DNA of 59,684 bases from Ligilactobacillus agilis DSM 20509 (lineage in GTDB: Bacteria > Bacillota > Bacilli > Lactobacillales > Lactobacillaceae), in the NCBI RefSeq assembly GCF_001436215.1, contig NZ_AYYP01000009.1:1-59684 (forward strand). Reading direction: 5' to 3'. Below, piece after piece: positions 8,608-17,369 of the stretch. The position numbers were made by a program, and so were the translations under genes. The notes below the pieces were generated by a model. The model saw only the letters and a program-made list of their open reading frames with translations, made no database searches and was not told the origin of the DNA. Each line of letters opens with the position of its first letter. The stretch's first letter is position 1.

Positions 8608-8792
8608 TATCTTCACCTTCTATTTATAATTTTTCTAATCAAATAAATATTATAGCTTATTTAGAGTGGTGTCAAGGATAAATCTTGTTAAATCAGAGTT
8701 ATTCGTTAATGTTTATAATCTTTCTAAGTTATAACCGCCTATCTCTAGTATAGCACTAAATTTAAGAAAAGTTATTTCAATTCAAAAAGTTA

Positions 8793-8815
8793 ATATTCAC
8801 ATTATAAGTGAATAT
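8793..8815. promoter_or_regulatory. Perfect inverted repeat upstream of the arg operon
   Basis: ATATTCAC and GTGAATAT separated by 7 nt, a symmetric candidate protein-binding site. The half-site TGAAT-like core is shared with the downstream ARG-box elements, so it may be a further ArgR contact. It could instead serve the divergent VIT1 genes. The remaining 8617-8792 stretch is AT-rich and shows nothing else recognisable. Confidence 0.5.
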
Positions 8816-8827
8816 ATCCGTTAAAAA

Positions 8828-8839
8828 TGAATAAAAATT
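8828..8839 (+). promoter_or_regulatory. ARG-box-like operator 1
   Basis: TGAATAAAAATT, close to the half-site of Gram-positive ArgR/AhrC operators. An identical copy starts exactly 30 bp downstream, and a third, inverted copy lies past the promoter. Confidence 0.7.
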
Positions 8840-8857
8840 GTTTATTTGTAACATTAT

Positions 8858-8869
8858 TGAATAAAAATT
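8858..8869 (+). promoter_or_regulatory. ARG-box-like operator 2
   Basis: Second exact TGAATAAAAATT, 30 bp after the first and just before the -35 element. This position is suitable for repression by an ArgR hexamer. Confidence 0.7.
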
Positions 8870-8879
8870 TAAAAAAGAC

Positions 8880-8908
8880 TTGAATTTTTAGTTGCGGGGG
8901 TATATAGT
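8880..8908 (+). promoter_or_regulatory. Probable argC promoter
   Basis: TTGAAT, a 17-bp spacer, then TATAGT, ending about 50 nt before argC and bracketed by ARG-box-like elements. Confidence 0.65.
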
Positions 8909-8922
8909 TATGAACATAATTT

Positions 8923-8934
8923 AATTTTTATTCA
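8923..8934 (-). promoter_or_regulatory. ARG-box-like operator 3 (inverted)
   Basis: AATTTTTATTCA, the exact reverse complement of elements 1 and 2, placed between the promoter and argC. Bound together, the three sites could loop the DNA over the promoter. Confidence 0.68.
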
Positions 8935-8958
8935 ATTATAGTGAATGGAGTGACTGGA

Positions 8959-9975
8959 ATGAATGCAGCTATTTTAGGTGTTAGCGGTTATAGCGGTAGT
9001 GCTTTATACAAATTATTGAAAGAACATCCAAAGGTTGATAAGGTGAATCTTTATAGCCGTAAGCCACGACGCTCTCTAGCTGAAGCGGTCACGGCCTTTA
9101 AAAATCAACCTGAATATTTGCAGGAATATGACCCGCAAGCAATTATGGCGGAAAATGATGTTTTATTTTTAGCCACGCCGGCGGGAGTCAGTAGCCAGTT
9201 GGCGTCAGTCTTTATGGAAGCTAAGTTTCCCGTGATTGATTTATCTGGGGATTTGCGCTTGAAAAAGGCGGCTAGTTATGAAAAGTGGTATCAAAAACCG
9301 GCGGCTGCTACCAAGCTCTTAGCGCAGGCCACCTATGGTTTGGCCGAGTTTGAACCGGTGGGAACTTATATTGCTAACCCGGGTTGTTATGCGACGGCAA
9401 CCCTCTTAGCCTTAGCTCCCTTGGTGAAAGAAGATTTGCTTCAGCTGGATTCAATCATCGTGGACGCTAAGTCGGGCTTAGCTGGTGCGGGGAAGAAATT
9501 AACTGAAACTAGCCACTATGCTTACATCAACGAAAATGCTCAGGCTTACAAGGTTAACTGTCACCAACATATTCCTGAAATAGTGCAAGAGTTACAAACA
9601 TGGAATGACAAGTTAGAAGCAATCCAATTTACGACGACCTTAATCCCCATCACACGCGGAATTATGGTTAGTGCCTACGCTAAGGTGAAACCAGGCTTTG
9701 CGCAAGCTGACTTGGAGGCGGTGTTTACCAAGTATTATCACGACAAGAAGTGGGTACGTTTTAGCGGGAGTGACCTACCAGCGATTAGGGATGTAATTCA
9801 GTCTAACTACTGTGACATTGGTTTAAGTTATAATCCGGTGACTAACACGGTGTTAGTGGTAAGCGTGATTGATAATTTATTGAAAGGCGCCAGCGGGCAG
9901 GCGGTACAAAACTTTAACAAGTTATTCGGTTTTGAAGAAACGTTAGGGTTACCAGCTATTCCTGCTTGGCCATAG
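8959..9975 (+). CDS. argC: N-acetyl-gamma-glutamyl-phosphate reductase ArgC
   Basis: Third step of arginine biosynthesis: NADPH-dependent reduction of N-acetylglutamyl-phosphate to the semialdehyde. The N-terminal Rossmann motif ILGVSGYSGSALYKLL and the active-site NPGCYAT (Cys about 143) are visible, with the dimerisation and C-terminal half intact (LLKGASGQAVQN). 338 residues. The ATG at 8959 is chosen because GGAGTGA precedes it by 5 nt; a GTG at 8941 lies before that site. First gene of argCJBDF, behind ARG-box-like operators, so repression by arginine-bound ArgR is expected. Confidence 0.95.
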   Translation: MNAAILGVSGYSGSALYKLLKEHPKVDKVNLYSRKPRRSLAEAVTAFKNQPEYLQEYDPQAIMAENDVLFLATPAGVSSQLASVFMEAKFPVIDLSGDLRLKKAASYEKWYQKPAAATKLLAQATYGLAEFEPVGTYIANPGCYATATLLALAPLVKEDLLQLDSIIVDAKSGLAGAGKKLTETSHYAYINENAQAYKVNCHQHIPEIVQELQTWNDKLEAIQFTTTLIPITRGIMVSAYAKVKPGFAQADLEAVFTKYYHDKKWVRFSGSDLPAIRDVIQSNYCDIGLSYNPVTNTVLVVSVIDNLLKGASGQAVQNFNKLFGFEETLGLPAIPAWP

Positions 9976-9989
9976 GGAGGATTTTGAAG

Positions 9990-11180
9990 ATGAAAGAGAT
10001 TGAATTTACTTGGCCTAAGGGTTTTTATGCAGACGGACTTCACAGTGGACTCAGAAAGAAAAAGTTAGATTTGGGTTGGCTTTGCTCACAAGTGCCAGCC
10101 AGTGCGGCCGGGGTGTATACAACTAATCAATTCTGTGCTGCACCAACGGCCTTAACTAAGCAAACGATTGAACAAGGCCACCAGCTTCAAGCACTAGTTG
10201 TCAATAGTGCCGTGGCTAACTCCTTTACGGGGGCCCAGGGTGAAGTGGACGCCCAAACGGAACAAGAGCTAGTTGCCGCTAAACTGGGGATAAGTCCTAA
10301 GTTAGTGGGGGTTGCTTCGACCGGAGTAATCGGCGAATTTTTACCGATGGCTAAGTTAAAGGCGGGGATTAACGCCTTGAAATTGACAGCTAACCACAAG
10401 ATTACGGAAGCAATCCTAACCACCGATACCCACCCCAAAACAATTAGCTTTGAATTCGAACAAGCCGGCCAAAAGTGTGTTATGACTGGTTTTTGCAAGG
10501 GGTCGGGGATGATTCACCCTAAGATGGCCACTATGCTAGGTTTTGTGGTGACCGACGCTAAGGTAGACGGCAAGTTGTTGCAAGAATTACTCAGCGACCA
10601 GGTAGCAACTAGCTTTAATCAAATTACGGTCGACGGCGATACTTCCACGAACGATATGGTGGTAACGATGGCTAATGGATTAGCAGTTGCTGACTCCGAG
10701 AGCTTAACTAAGGATAGTCAGGATTACCAAGAATTTAAGCAAGTCTTCCAGGCCGTGTTAGAGTACCTAGCCAAGGAAATTGCCCGTGATGGTGAGGGGG
10801 CAAGTAAGCTGGTAGAGGTGTTGGTTAAAGGGGCAGCGAGTAAAAGGGATGCCAATGTGGCTGCCAAAGCCGTTGTTGGATCTAACCTAGTTAAGGCGGC
10901 CTTATTTGGCCAAGATGTCAACTGGGGCCGGATCATTAGTGCCCTTGGTCAGACTGACGTTAGCATCGCCGTAACTAAGCTGGATTTAGCCATCAACCAG
11001 GTGGCAATTTTAAAGGCGAGCCAAAAACAGGCTTACGATGAAGAAGGTCTTCAAGCCAGTTTAGGCCAAGATCAGATTTTAATTGAAGTCGATTTACATA
11101 CAGGGCAAGCTTGCGGGCGCGCCTGGGGCTGTGACTTAACCTATAAGTACGTGCAAATTAACGCATCCTATCGGAGTTAG
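9990..11180 (+). CDS. argJ: Bifunctional glutamate N-acetyltransferase/ornithine acetyltransferase ArgJ
   Basis: Transfers the acetyl group from acetylornithine to glutamate, making the acetyl cycle self-sustaining; many homologues also use acetyl-CoA directly. The autoproteolysis site is clear: KGSGMIHPKMATMLGF, where cleavage before Thr about 181 creates the nucleophile. NQITVDGDTSTNDM follows, as in the family. 396 residues. AGGGAGG lies 9 nt before the ATG at 9990. No argA is present in the window, in keeping with the acetyl-recycling route. The gene starts 14 nt after argC. Confidence 0.95.
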   Translation: MKEIEFTWPKGFYADGLHSGLRKKKLDLGWLCSQVPASAAGVYTTNQFCAAPTALTKQTIEQGHQLQALVVNSAVANSFTGAQGEVDAQTEQELVAAKLGISPKLVGVASTGVIGEFLPMAKLKAGINALKLTANHKITEAILTTDTHPKTISFEFEQAGQKCVMTGFCKGSGMIHPKMATMLGFVVTDAKVDGKLLQELLSDQVATSFNQITVDGDTSTNDMVVTMANGLAVADSESLTKDSQDYQEFKQVFQAVLEYLAKEIARDGEGASKLVEVLVKGAASKRDANVAAKAVVGSNLVKAALFGQDVNWGRIISALGQTDVSIAVTKLDLAINQVAILKASQKQAYDEEGLQASLGQDQILIEVDLHTGQACGRAWGCDLTYKYVQINASYRS

Positions 11181-11191
11181 GGGGGAATTAA

Positions 11192-11932
11192 ATGAAAGAT
11201 TTAATTGTAATCAAAGTCGGGGGCAACGCCTTGGACCAGTTGACTAGCGAATTTTTTGAGCAGTTAGCAGCTTGGCGCCAAGCGGGGAAACAGATTTTGT
11301 TGGTTCATGGGGGTGGGCCGATGATTTCCAAGTTGTGCCAAAAGTTAAACGTTCCTGTTACAAAGACGGACGGAGTTAGGGTAACCGATGAACAAACGCT
11401 AGCGCTCACTAAGTTGGTCTTATTGGGGCAGACCCAGCCGCTATTATTACAGAAGTTAAGTGACCACCACCTTAACGTGCAGGGCCTAAATGCAGCTAGT
11501 AATTACCTGTTAAAGGGGCGTTACCTAGATAAGGCCAAATATGGTCAGGTGGGAGCTATTACTTACGTTAACCAGGCAGCATTAATGGCAGAATTAAAGA
11601 CTAAAATTGGCGTGCTAGCCCCCTTAGCTTTAACGGAGAGCGGGGAGTGGTTAAATGTTAACGCTGATCAGGCCGCGTTAGCAGTGGCAAGTAAGCTCAA
11701 GGCAGAGAAATTATATTTGCTAACGGATGTAGCGGGCGTACTAGCAAACGGTAAGTTAGTAGCCAAGCTAAGTGAAAGTAGGGCGGCCAAGTTAGCCCAG
11801 GAAGGAATTATTACCAGCGGGATGTTTCCTAAGGTCAAGGCCGCGTTGACGGCCCAGCGCAGTGGTATTAGTCAAGTTTTTATTACCAATAGTTTAGCAA
11901 AACAAGGCACCCAAATTGAAAGCGAGGAATGA
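11192..11932 (+). CDS. argB: Acetylglutamate kinase ArgB
   Basis: Phosphorylates N-acetylglutamate, the second step and usual feedback point of arginine synthesis. Amino-acid-kinase motifs: VIKVGGNALD at the N-terminus, VHGGGPMISKL, VNADQAALAVA and LYLLTDVAGVL, then SGMFPKVKAAL near the C-terminus. At 246 residues it is a short form lacking the N-terminal helix that hexameric arginine-sensitive enzymes carry, so weak or absent feedback inhibition is inferred. It lies 11 nt after argJ and its stop overlaps or abuts the argD start region. Confidence 0.94.
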   Translation: MKDLIVIKVGGNALDQLTSEFFEQLAAWRQAGKQILLVHGGGPMISKLCQKLNVPVTKTDGVRVTDEQTLALTKLVLLGQTQPLLLQKLSDHHLNVQGLNAASNYLLKGRYLDKAKYGQVGAITYVNQAALMAELKTKIGVLAPLALTESGEWLNVNADQAALAVASKLKAEKLYLLTDVAGVLANGKLVAKLSESRAAKLAQEGIITSGMFPKVKAALTAQRSGISQVFITNSLAKQGTQIESEE

Positions 11933-11937
11933 TAATA

Positions 11938-13089
11938 ATGGACTATGTATTTCCAACCTACAAGAGATTTCCCTTTGAAATCGTAGCAGGAAGCGATTGG
12001 GAACTAACGGATGATCAAGGCAAACAGTACCTAGATTTAACCAGCGGCATTGGGGTTTGCAACCTAGGTTATAACCAACCTAAGTTGAATCAAGCTGTCG
12101 CAGAGCAGTTGACTAAGGTTTGGCATACGTCGAATTTGTATGAGAGTAGTCTGCAAGACCAAGTCGCCCAGGGAATTGTTAACGGGGAAGATTACCTGGT
12201 AAGTTTTTGTAATTCGGGGACGGAGGCTAACGAAGCAGCCTTGAAGTTAGCTAGAAAGGCAACCGGCAGAGAAAAGATTTTAGCCTTCAACCATTCCTTT
12301 CATGGCCGGACTTACGGTTCGTTGTCAGTAACGGGTAATGACCAAATCAAAGTTGGCTTTACCCCAATGTTAGCGGGGGTGAGTTTTGCTGAGTATAACG
12401 ACGACCAAGCTTTAGAGCAGGTTAGTTCCGACTTAGCGGCGGTTATTGTAGAGGTCGTCCAAGGTGAAGGGGGCGTTTATGCGGCTGACGCTAGTTGGTT
12501 AAAGACACTAGCGGCTAAGTGTCAGCAAGTTGGCGCCTTACTAATCATAGACGAGGTTCAAACTGGGATGGGCCGGACGGGCAAGCTGTATGCCTTTGAA
12601 AACTATGGTTTAAAGCCAGACATCTTTACTTTAGCTAAGGGGTTAGCCAACGGAATTCCAGTGGGGGCAATGGTTGGTAAAAAGTCCTTAGGCAAGTATT
12701 TTGGCCCTGGTAGTCACGGGTCGACCTTTGCCGGCAACCCACTAGCGATGGCAGCTGCCAAGGAAGTTTTAGCAACGATGGATTCAGAGTTTTTGGAAGC
12801 AGTGGCAGCTAAGGCAGAGTTTGCTTGGCATTACTTGGAAGACTTAACGGCTTTAGAGTGTGTTACCGGTGTAACTGGGTTGGGATTAATGATAGGAATT
12901 CACTTAAGTTCAGAAGTTAAGGTGGCAGCAGTGATTGAAAAACTACAGGCAGCCGGGGTTTTGACCTTAGCAGCCCGGGACAATACTTTGCGCCTGTTGC
13001 CTCCGTTGACAATGCCAGCCTCAGAGTTACTGGCAGGAATTGAAGAAATCAAGGCGGTCTTAGCAGAAGATATCTTAGTGGGGGTGTAG
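11938..13089 (+). CDS. argD: Acetylornithine aminotransferase ArgD
   Basis: PLP-dependent class III transaminase that converts N-acetylglutamate semialdehyde and glutamate into acetylornithine. Motifs: CNSGTEANEAALKLAR for cofactor phosphate binding, FHGRTYGSLSVTG, IIDEVQTGMGRTG, and the Schiff-base lysine in LAKGLANGIP (Lys about 234). 383 residues. Two ATGs are near the argB stop: 11929 overlaps it (ATGA) and 11938 has GCGAGGA at a suitable distance; the latter is preferred. Translation is probably coupled to argB. Confidence 0.94.
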   Translation: MDYVFPTYKRFPFEIVAGSDWELTDDQGKQYLDLTSGIGVCNLGYNQPKLNQAVAEQLTKVWHTSNLYESSLQDQVAQGIVNGEDYLVSFCNSGTEANEAALKLARKATGREKILAFNHSFHGRTYGSLSVTGNDQIKVGFTPMLAGVSFAEYNDDQALEQVSSDLAAVIVEVVQGEGGVYAADASWLKTLAAKCQQVGALLIIDEVQTGMGRTGKLYAFENYGLKPDIFTLAKGLANGIPVGAMVGKKSLGKYFGPGSHGSTFAGNPLAMAAAKEVLATMDSEFLEAVAAKAEFAWHYLEDLTALECVTGVTGLGLMIGIHLSSEVKVAAVIEKLQAAGVLTLAARDNTLRLLPPLTMPASELLAGIEEIKAVLAEDILVGV

Positions 13090-13092
13090 TTG

Positions 13093-14115
13093 ATGGAAAA
13101 TCATTTTTACGGTAAATCCTGGTTAAAAGAGCTGGATTACAGCGCCAAGGAGTTGAATTTTTTAATTGACTTTAGCTTGCATTTAAAGGACTTGAAGAAA
13201 AAGCATATTCCGCATCAATATTTGGCAGGTAAAAATATTGCCTTGCTCTTTGAAAAAACCTCGACGAGAACGCGGTCTGCTTTTACCGTGGCGGCTAATG
13301 ACCTGGGAGCACACCCTGAATTTTTAGGTCAAAACGACATTCAGTTAGGTAATAAGGAATCACTGGCTGATACGGCTAAAATTTTAGGCTCGATGTTTGA
13401 TGGAATTGAATTTCGGGGCTTTAAGCAAGACAGCGTTGAACAGCTAGCCAAGTACAGCGGCGTGCCAGTTTGGAATGGGTTAACCGATGAATGGCACCCT
13501 ACCCAGATGATTGCTGACTTTATGACCCTGAAAGAAGAGTTTGGAAGTTTAGCTAACTTAACCCTCTGCTATGTTGGGGATGGACGCAACAATATGGCCC
13601 ATAGTCTGTTAGTGACGGCCGCCATTTTAGGGGTTAATTTTCACCTAGCGGCTCCTAAAGACCTGCAACCCAAAGCTGAGGTGTTGGCAATAGCGCAAGA
13701 GTTAGCGGCTGAATCAGAGGCTGAGTTGCTAATAACCACTGACCCTAAGCAGGCCGTTAACGGGGCAGATGCTATTTACACCGACATTTGGATTTCAATG
13801 GGGGAAAAGGTGGATATTCATAAACGAATTGAGGCCTTATTGCCATACCAGGTGAACCAAGCCTTGTTAGCGCAAACGGGTAAGAAAGAAACGATTATCA
13901 TGCACTGCCTGCCGGCCTTTCACGATCAAGAAACAACCTTAGGCAAGGAGCTCGCAGCAGAATATGGACTCAGTGAGTTAGAAATCACCGATGAGGTTTT
14001 TTTAGGGCCAAATTCACGGGTCTTTGTTGAAGGTGAAAATAGACTCCATTCTATTAAAGCCATTATGGCTGCCACTTTGGGCGAAATCTTTATTCCAGAA
14101 GAATATTTTAATTAA
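13093..14115 (+). CDS. argF: Ornithine carbamoyltransferase ArgF
   Basis: Joins carbamoyl phosphate and ornithine to give citrulline. The carbamoyl-phosphate loop [11 protein letters not shown] (STRTR at 57-61) and the catalytic HCLPAFHD (Cys about 272) are intact, as is the ornithine segment [11 protein letters not shown]. 340 residues, normal. The operon context (argCJBD immediately upstream, 3 nt gap) supports an anabolic ArgF rather than the arginine-deiminase ArcB. Citrulline-to-arginine genes argG and argH are absent from the window and must lie elsewhere. Confidence 0.94.
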   Translation: MENHFYGKSWLKELDYSAKELNFLIDFSLHLKDLKKKHIPHQYLAGKNIALLFEKTSTRTRSAFTVAANDLGAHPEFLGQNDIQLGNKESLADTAKILGSMFDGIEFRGFKQDSVEQLAKYSGVPVWNGLTDEWHPTQMIADFMTLKEEFGSLANLTLCYVGDGRNNMAHSLLVTAAILGVNFHLAAPKDLQPKAEVLAIAQELAAESEAELLITTDPKQAVNGADAIYTDIWISMGEKVDIHKRIEALLPYQVNQALLAQTGKKETIIMHCLPAFHDQETTLGKELAAEYGLSELEITDEVFLGPNSRVFVEGENRLHSIKAIMAATLGEIFIPEEYFN

Positions 14116-14118
14116 AAG

Positions 14119-14160
14119 ATGCCACTTGCGAAGTTTTAGTTTGCAAGTGGCATTTATTTT
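14119..14160. terminator. Bidirectional intrinsic terminator
   Basis: ATGCCACTTGC and GCAAGTGGCAT, an 11-bp perfect stem followed by TTATTTTA. It closes the arg operon and overlaps the stop of the convergent acetyltransferase gene. Confidence 0.88.
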
Positions 14161-14734
14161 AGTGGTTTTTTAGGGGGCGAATAACTTTAGCGGGGTTGCC
14201 GGCCGCAATCACGTTGGCGGGGATATTTTGGGTCACTACGCTCCCAGCGCCGATAATCGCATTTTGGCCGATGGTAACGCCCCCGACGATGTTAACGCCG
14301 GCGCCAATCCAGACCCCATCTTCAATCACAACGGGGCGGGCATAGATTTGGTGGTGGGCCCTAGCGACTGGATCTTCGACGTGGTTAACCGTGTAGATGC
14401 CGACCTTAGGGGCGATGTTGACGTCGTTACCGATGGTAATGGGGGCACAGTCCATCAAGACCACGTCGTGGTTAGCGAAGAAATTATCGCCGATGCTTAA
14501 GTTAAAGCCAAACTCGCAGTAAAAGTTAGGTTCGATATAAGGAGCGGAACCTAACTGCTTAAACAGGGGCCTAAGCAGTTGGTAGTCGTAGTCGTTTTGG
14601 TGATAAACCTTATTATTGTACGCCCGCACGGTTTTTAAGGCGTGATTCCTAGCAGCAACCACCTTAGGGTCAAGGTCATTATAAACCTGCCCATCCTTGG
14701 TCAAATTTTGAACGTAGTTAATATCAACAGTCAT
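14159..14734 (-). CDS. Maltose/galactoside O-acetyltransferase family protein (left-handed beta-helix)
   Basis: A 191-residue hexapeptide-repeat acetyltransferase of the Maa/LacA type, which acetylates sugars with acetyl-CoA. It begins with the Maa-type N-terminal helical segment (NDLDPKVVAARNHALK) and then shows imperfect hexapeptide turns from about residue 70, including EPNFYCEFGFN, TVNHVEDP with the catalytic histidine, VIEDGVWIGAGVNI and GAGSVVTQNIP, ending in AGNPAKVIRPL. The ATG at 14734 follows AGGAGG by 8 nt; the upstream extension is rejected because it crosses the ribosome site. The acceptor sugar is unknown. Confidence 0.87.
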   Translation of the reverse strand: MTVDINYVQNLTKDGQVYNDLDPKVVAARNHALKTVRAYNNKVYHQNDYDYQLLRPLFKQLGSAPYIEPNFYCEFGFNLSIGDNFFANHDVVLMDCAPITIGNDVNIAPKVGIYTVNHVEDPVARAHHQIYARPVVIEDGVWIGAGVNIVGGVTIGQNAIIGAGSVVTQNIPANVIAAGNPAKVIRPLKNH

Positions 14735-14819
14735 AAAAAAACCTCCTGAGCCTAGTTTACTACTACAAGCAACTTTTGTGTTAAAATTTAGGGTATAAGA
14801 AAAAGGAAGGAACGTTGAT

Positions 14820-16895
14820 GTGAAACAATTAATTTTAGCAGAAAAGCCGAGTGTAGCTCGAGATTTAGCCCAAATCTTAGGTGCCAATCAGAAAAATAAG
14901 CATTACTTTGAAGGGCCTAAAGTGGTGGTAACCTGGGCGCTAGGACACCTAATGACCCTTAAGATGCCTGAAGATTTAGATAAGAAGTGGCAAAAGTGGG
15001 AGTTGGAAACCCTACCAATGATTCCTAAGTACATTGGCACTAAGCCCCTACCTAAGACCCGGCCCCAACTAAAGGCAATCGGCCAGTTAGTTAAAAGAAA
15101 GGATATCGCAGAAGCGGTCATTGCTACCGACGCTGGTCGGGAAGGGGAGTTAGTTGCTCGCTGGATTTTAGAGTATGTTCGCTTCAACAAGCCGGTTAAA
15201 CGGCTGTGGATTTCCTCGCAAACAACCAAGGCAGTCAAGGAAGGGTTTGCCAACCTTAAGCCGGCTAAGCAGTACGATAACCTTTACTATTCAGCCCTAG
15301 CCCGGGCTAAGGCCGATTGGTTAGTCGGGTTAAACGTAACCCGGGCGCTAACAGTGAAATATCAAGATAATTTATCCGCTGGCCGGGTACAGACTCCTAC
15401 TCTAGCTTTAGTCGGAAAAAAAGAAGCCGCCATTAGTAGCTTTGTTCCCCAAAAGTACTACCAAGTTAGTTTGGAGCTTAATGGAATCAAGGCCAAGCTG
15501 GTTCAAAAAAATCCCCAGGCACTAAAGACTAGCGAACAAGCCCAAGAACTAGTCGCTAAGTTAAGGAAAACGCCTGGCAAAGTCAGTGAAATTAAGACTA
15601 AAGTCAAAGTTGAACCGGCTCCATTACCTTACGATTTAACCGAATTGCAACGGGAGGCTAATAGTCGCTACGGTTATTCGGCTAAGAAGACCCTAAGCTT
15701 AGTGCAAAGTCTATACGAAACCCACAAGGTGGTGTCTTACCCCCGGACCGATAGTAAGTATCTGAGTTCTGACATCAAAGCTAGCCTAAAGGAACGCTTG
15801 CAAGCGGTCAGCGAAATGTTTCCTGAAGCTAAAGACTATGCCAAAGGCCAAGTTAAGGTTGTACAAGGTAAAGTCTTTAACGATAGTAAGGTAACAGATC
15901 ACTACGCTTTAATTCCAACCGAGCAACGGCCTAACTACGCTAAGTTTTCTAACGATGAACACCGGATTTACGGCTTAATCGTTGAAAGGTTCTTAGGATT
16001 ATTTGCCCCGGCCCACAAGGTTGAACAAGCAAAAATTACCGTTAAATTCGGGCAGGCCTTGTTTAATTTTAAAGAAGAGCGGGTAATTGAAGCGGGCTGG
16101 AAGAAGCAAGGGCAAACTAAGCAAGTAACCACTAACCTCAAAGCAGGGCAGGCAGTTGCCCCTAATTTTAAGGTGGAAGCAGCCCTTACGACCCCGCCAA
16201 GTCCTTTAACCGAAGGGACCTTGTTAGCCCAAATGGAAAAATATGGTCTTGGCACTCCGGCAACGCGAGCTGAGATTATCGAAAAGCTAGTCAAGACTGA
16301 ACTGATGGAACGGACTGGTAATCACCTGCGGGTAACCCCTAAGGGCAAGCAGCTCTTAAAACTAGTTAACCCAGAGCTAGTCAGCCCTGAATTGACCGCT
16401 AAGTGGGAAAGTCAGCTAGAAGCGATTGCCAAGGGCAAGTATGCAAGTAAGCAGTTCTTAAAGGAAATCGAAGCCGACACCAAACGTTTAGTGTCAGAGG
16501 TCAAAAACAGTCAGGCTAAGTACCAAGACTTCAGCCTCACCCAAAAGAAGTGTCCTGAGTGCGGTAGCTTCTTGCGGGAACGCAATGGTCGGGATGGTAA
16601 AGTATTAATTTGCACCAACCCTGAGTGTTCGTACCGGCGTCGGGCCGAAGCCAAAGTATCTAACCACCGCTGCCCACAATGCCACCGTAAAATGTTAATT
16701 GTCGCCGGAAAAAACGGCGACTACTTCCGTTGTAAATACGATGGTACCACCGAAAAAATGGGTGGTGGTAAGCGTGGTTCTAAGAAAATGACCAAGCGCG
16801 AAGAGCGCCGCTTGCTCCAAAAGGTCAACCAAAAAGACGAAGACCAAGAAAGTGCCTTAGCCCAAGCGCTTAAAGCCGCCTTAGGGCAAGAATAA
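14820..16895 (+). CDS. topB: Type IA DNA topoisomerase, topoisomerase III (TopB)
   Basis: Relaxes and decatenates DNA by single-strand passage. The TOPRIM domain starts with LILAEKPSVARDL and contains DAGREGE (about 104-110). The active-site tyrosine is in YPRTDS (Tyr about 307). C-terminal EGTLLAQMEKYGLGTPATRA is typical. After about residue 575 come two zinc ribbons (CPECGSF...CTNPEC, then CPQCH followed by a single later cysteine), so the second finger looks incomplete. 691 residues. The start is a GTG at 14820 behind AAGGAAGG. It is divergent from the acetyltransferase. Confidence 0.92.
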   Translation: MKQLILAEKPSVARDLAQILGANQKNKHYFEGPKVVVTWALGHLMTLKMPEDLDKKWQKWELETLPMIPKYIGTKPLPKTRPQLKAIGQLVKRKDIAEAVIATDAGREGELVARWILEYVRFNKPVKRLWISSQTTKAVKEGFANLKPAKQYDNLYYSALARAKADWLVGLNVTRALTVKYQDNLSAGRVQTPTLALVGKKEAAISSFVPQKYYQVSLELNGIKAKLVQKNPQALKTSEQAQELVAKLRKTPGKVSEIKTKVKVEPAPLPYDLTELQREANSRYGYSAKKTLSLVQSLYETHKVVSYPRTDSKYLSSDIKASLKERLQAVSEMFPEAKDYAKGQVKVVQGKVFNDSKVTDHYALIPTEQRPNYAKFSNDEHRIYGLIVERFLGLFAPAHKVEQAKITVKFGQALFNFKEERVIEAGWKKQGQTKQVTTNLKAGQAVAPNFKVEAALTTPPSPLTEGTLLAQMEKYGLGTPATRAEIIEKLVKTELMERTGNHLRVTPKGKQLLKLVNPELVSPELTAKWESQLEAIAKGKYASKQFLKEIEADTKRLVSEVKNSQAKYQDFSLTQKKCPECGSFLRERNGRDGKVLICTNPECSYRRRAEAKVSNHRCPQCHRKMLIVAGKNGDYFRCKYDGTTEKMGGGKRGSKKMTKREERRLLQKVNQKDEDQESALAQALKAALGQE

Positions 16896-16947
16896 CAAAA
16901 TGGCTCCTAGAAAAGCTATGTAACTTTTCTAGGAGCCTATTGTTATT
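16891..16947. terminator. Bidirectional intrinsic terminator
   Basis: GGCTCCTAGAAAAG pairs perfectly with CTTTTCTAGGAGCC, and the flanks AATAACA and TGTTATT extend the stem. It overlaps the end of topB and of the convergent DUF454 gene. Confidence 0.88.
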
Positions 16948-17245
16948 TCTCGATTTCACCTTGGAAAAAGAAGGTGAGGATCCGGGCCTTAATTGAGCCT
17001 TCTTTTTCCTTTAAATTATCTGCCTGGGAGTGGAGTTTTCTTTTGAAGCCCAAAAAGTATTTTTGGTATAATTTGGTCTGTTGCAACCAACTATGAAACC
17101 GGGGAGAAAACTTAGACAGACTAAAGAGACAGAGGATGAAAAACGGAATTTGGGGAATAACGGGTAGCAATAACCCGACAATCCCGCCGACAAAACTGAC
17201 AATGGCTAAGACTAACCATAAGAAACGAACGAAACTTTTAACCAC
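16943..17245 (-). CDS. DUF454 (YbaN family) small membrane protein
   Basis: A short membrane protein of about 100 residues. It has two hydrophobic stretches (about residues 5-27 and 28-45) with the family's GLLLPVIPQIPFFIL and the following FSPRFHSWLQQTKLYQKYF, then a charged tail. Function unknown. Start uncertain: an ATG at 17251 directly abuts AGGGGAG, while a GTG at 17245 is 6 nt away from it and is preferred. It lies alone, opposite to both neighbours. Confidence 0.78.
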   Translation of the reverse strand: MVKSFVRFLWLVLAIVSFVGGIVGLLLPVIPQIPFFILCLFSLSKFSPRFHSWLQQTKLYQKYFLGFKRKLHSQADNLKEKEGSIKARILTFFFQGEIEK

Positions 17246-17369
17246 AGGCATCTCCCCTTAATTTTAATTACGAACTTATTTTAAGTTAGCATAATTATAA
17301 CATGATTTCGTAGTTGAATGCACTTACAAAAACTCTAAGAATTAGTAAAGTAACTTAAGAAGGTGCAAA

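Noticed and set aside
14228-14500. Plus-strand open frame of 90 codons opposite the acetyltransferase gene
   Set aside because: It is a shadow of the hexapeptide-repeat coding sequence, with no ribosome site.
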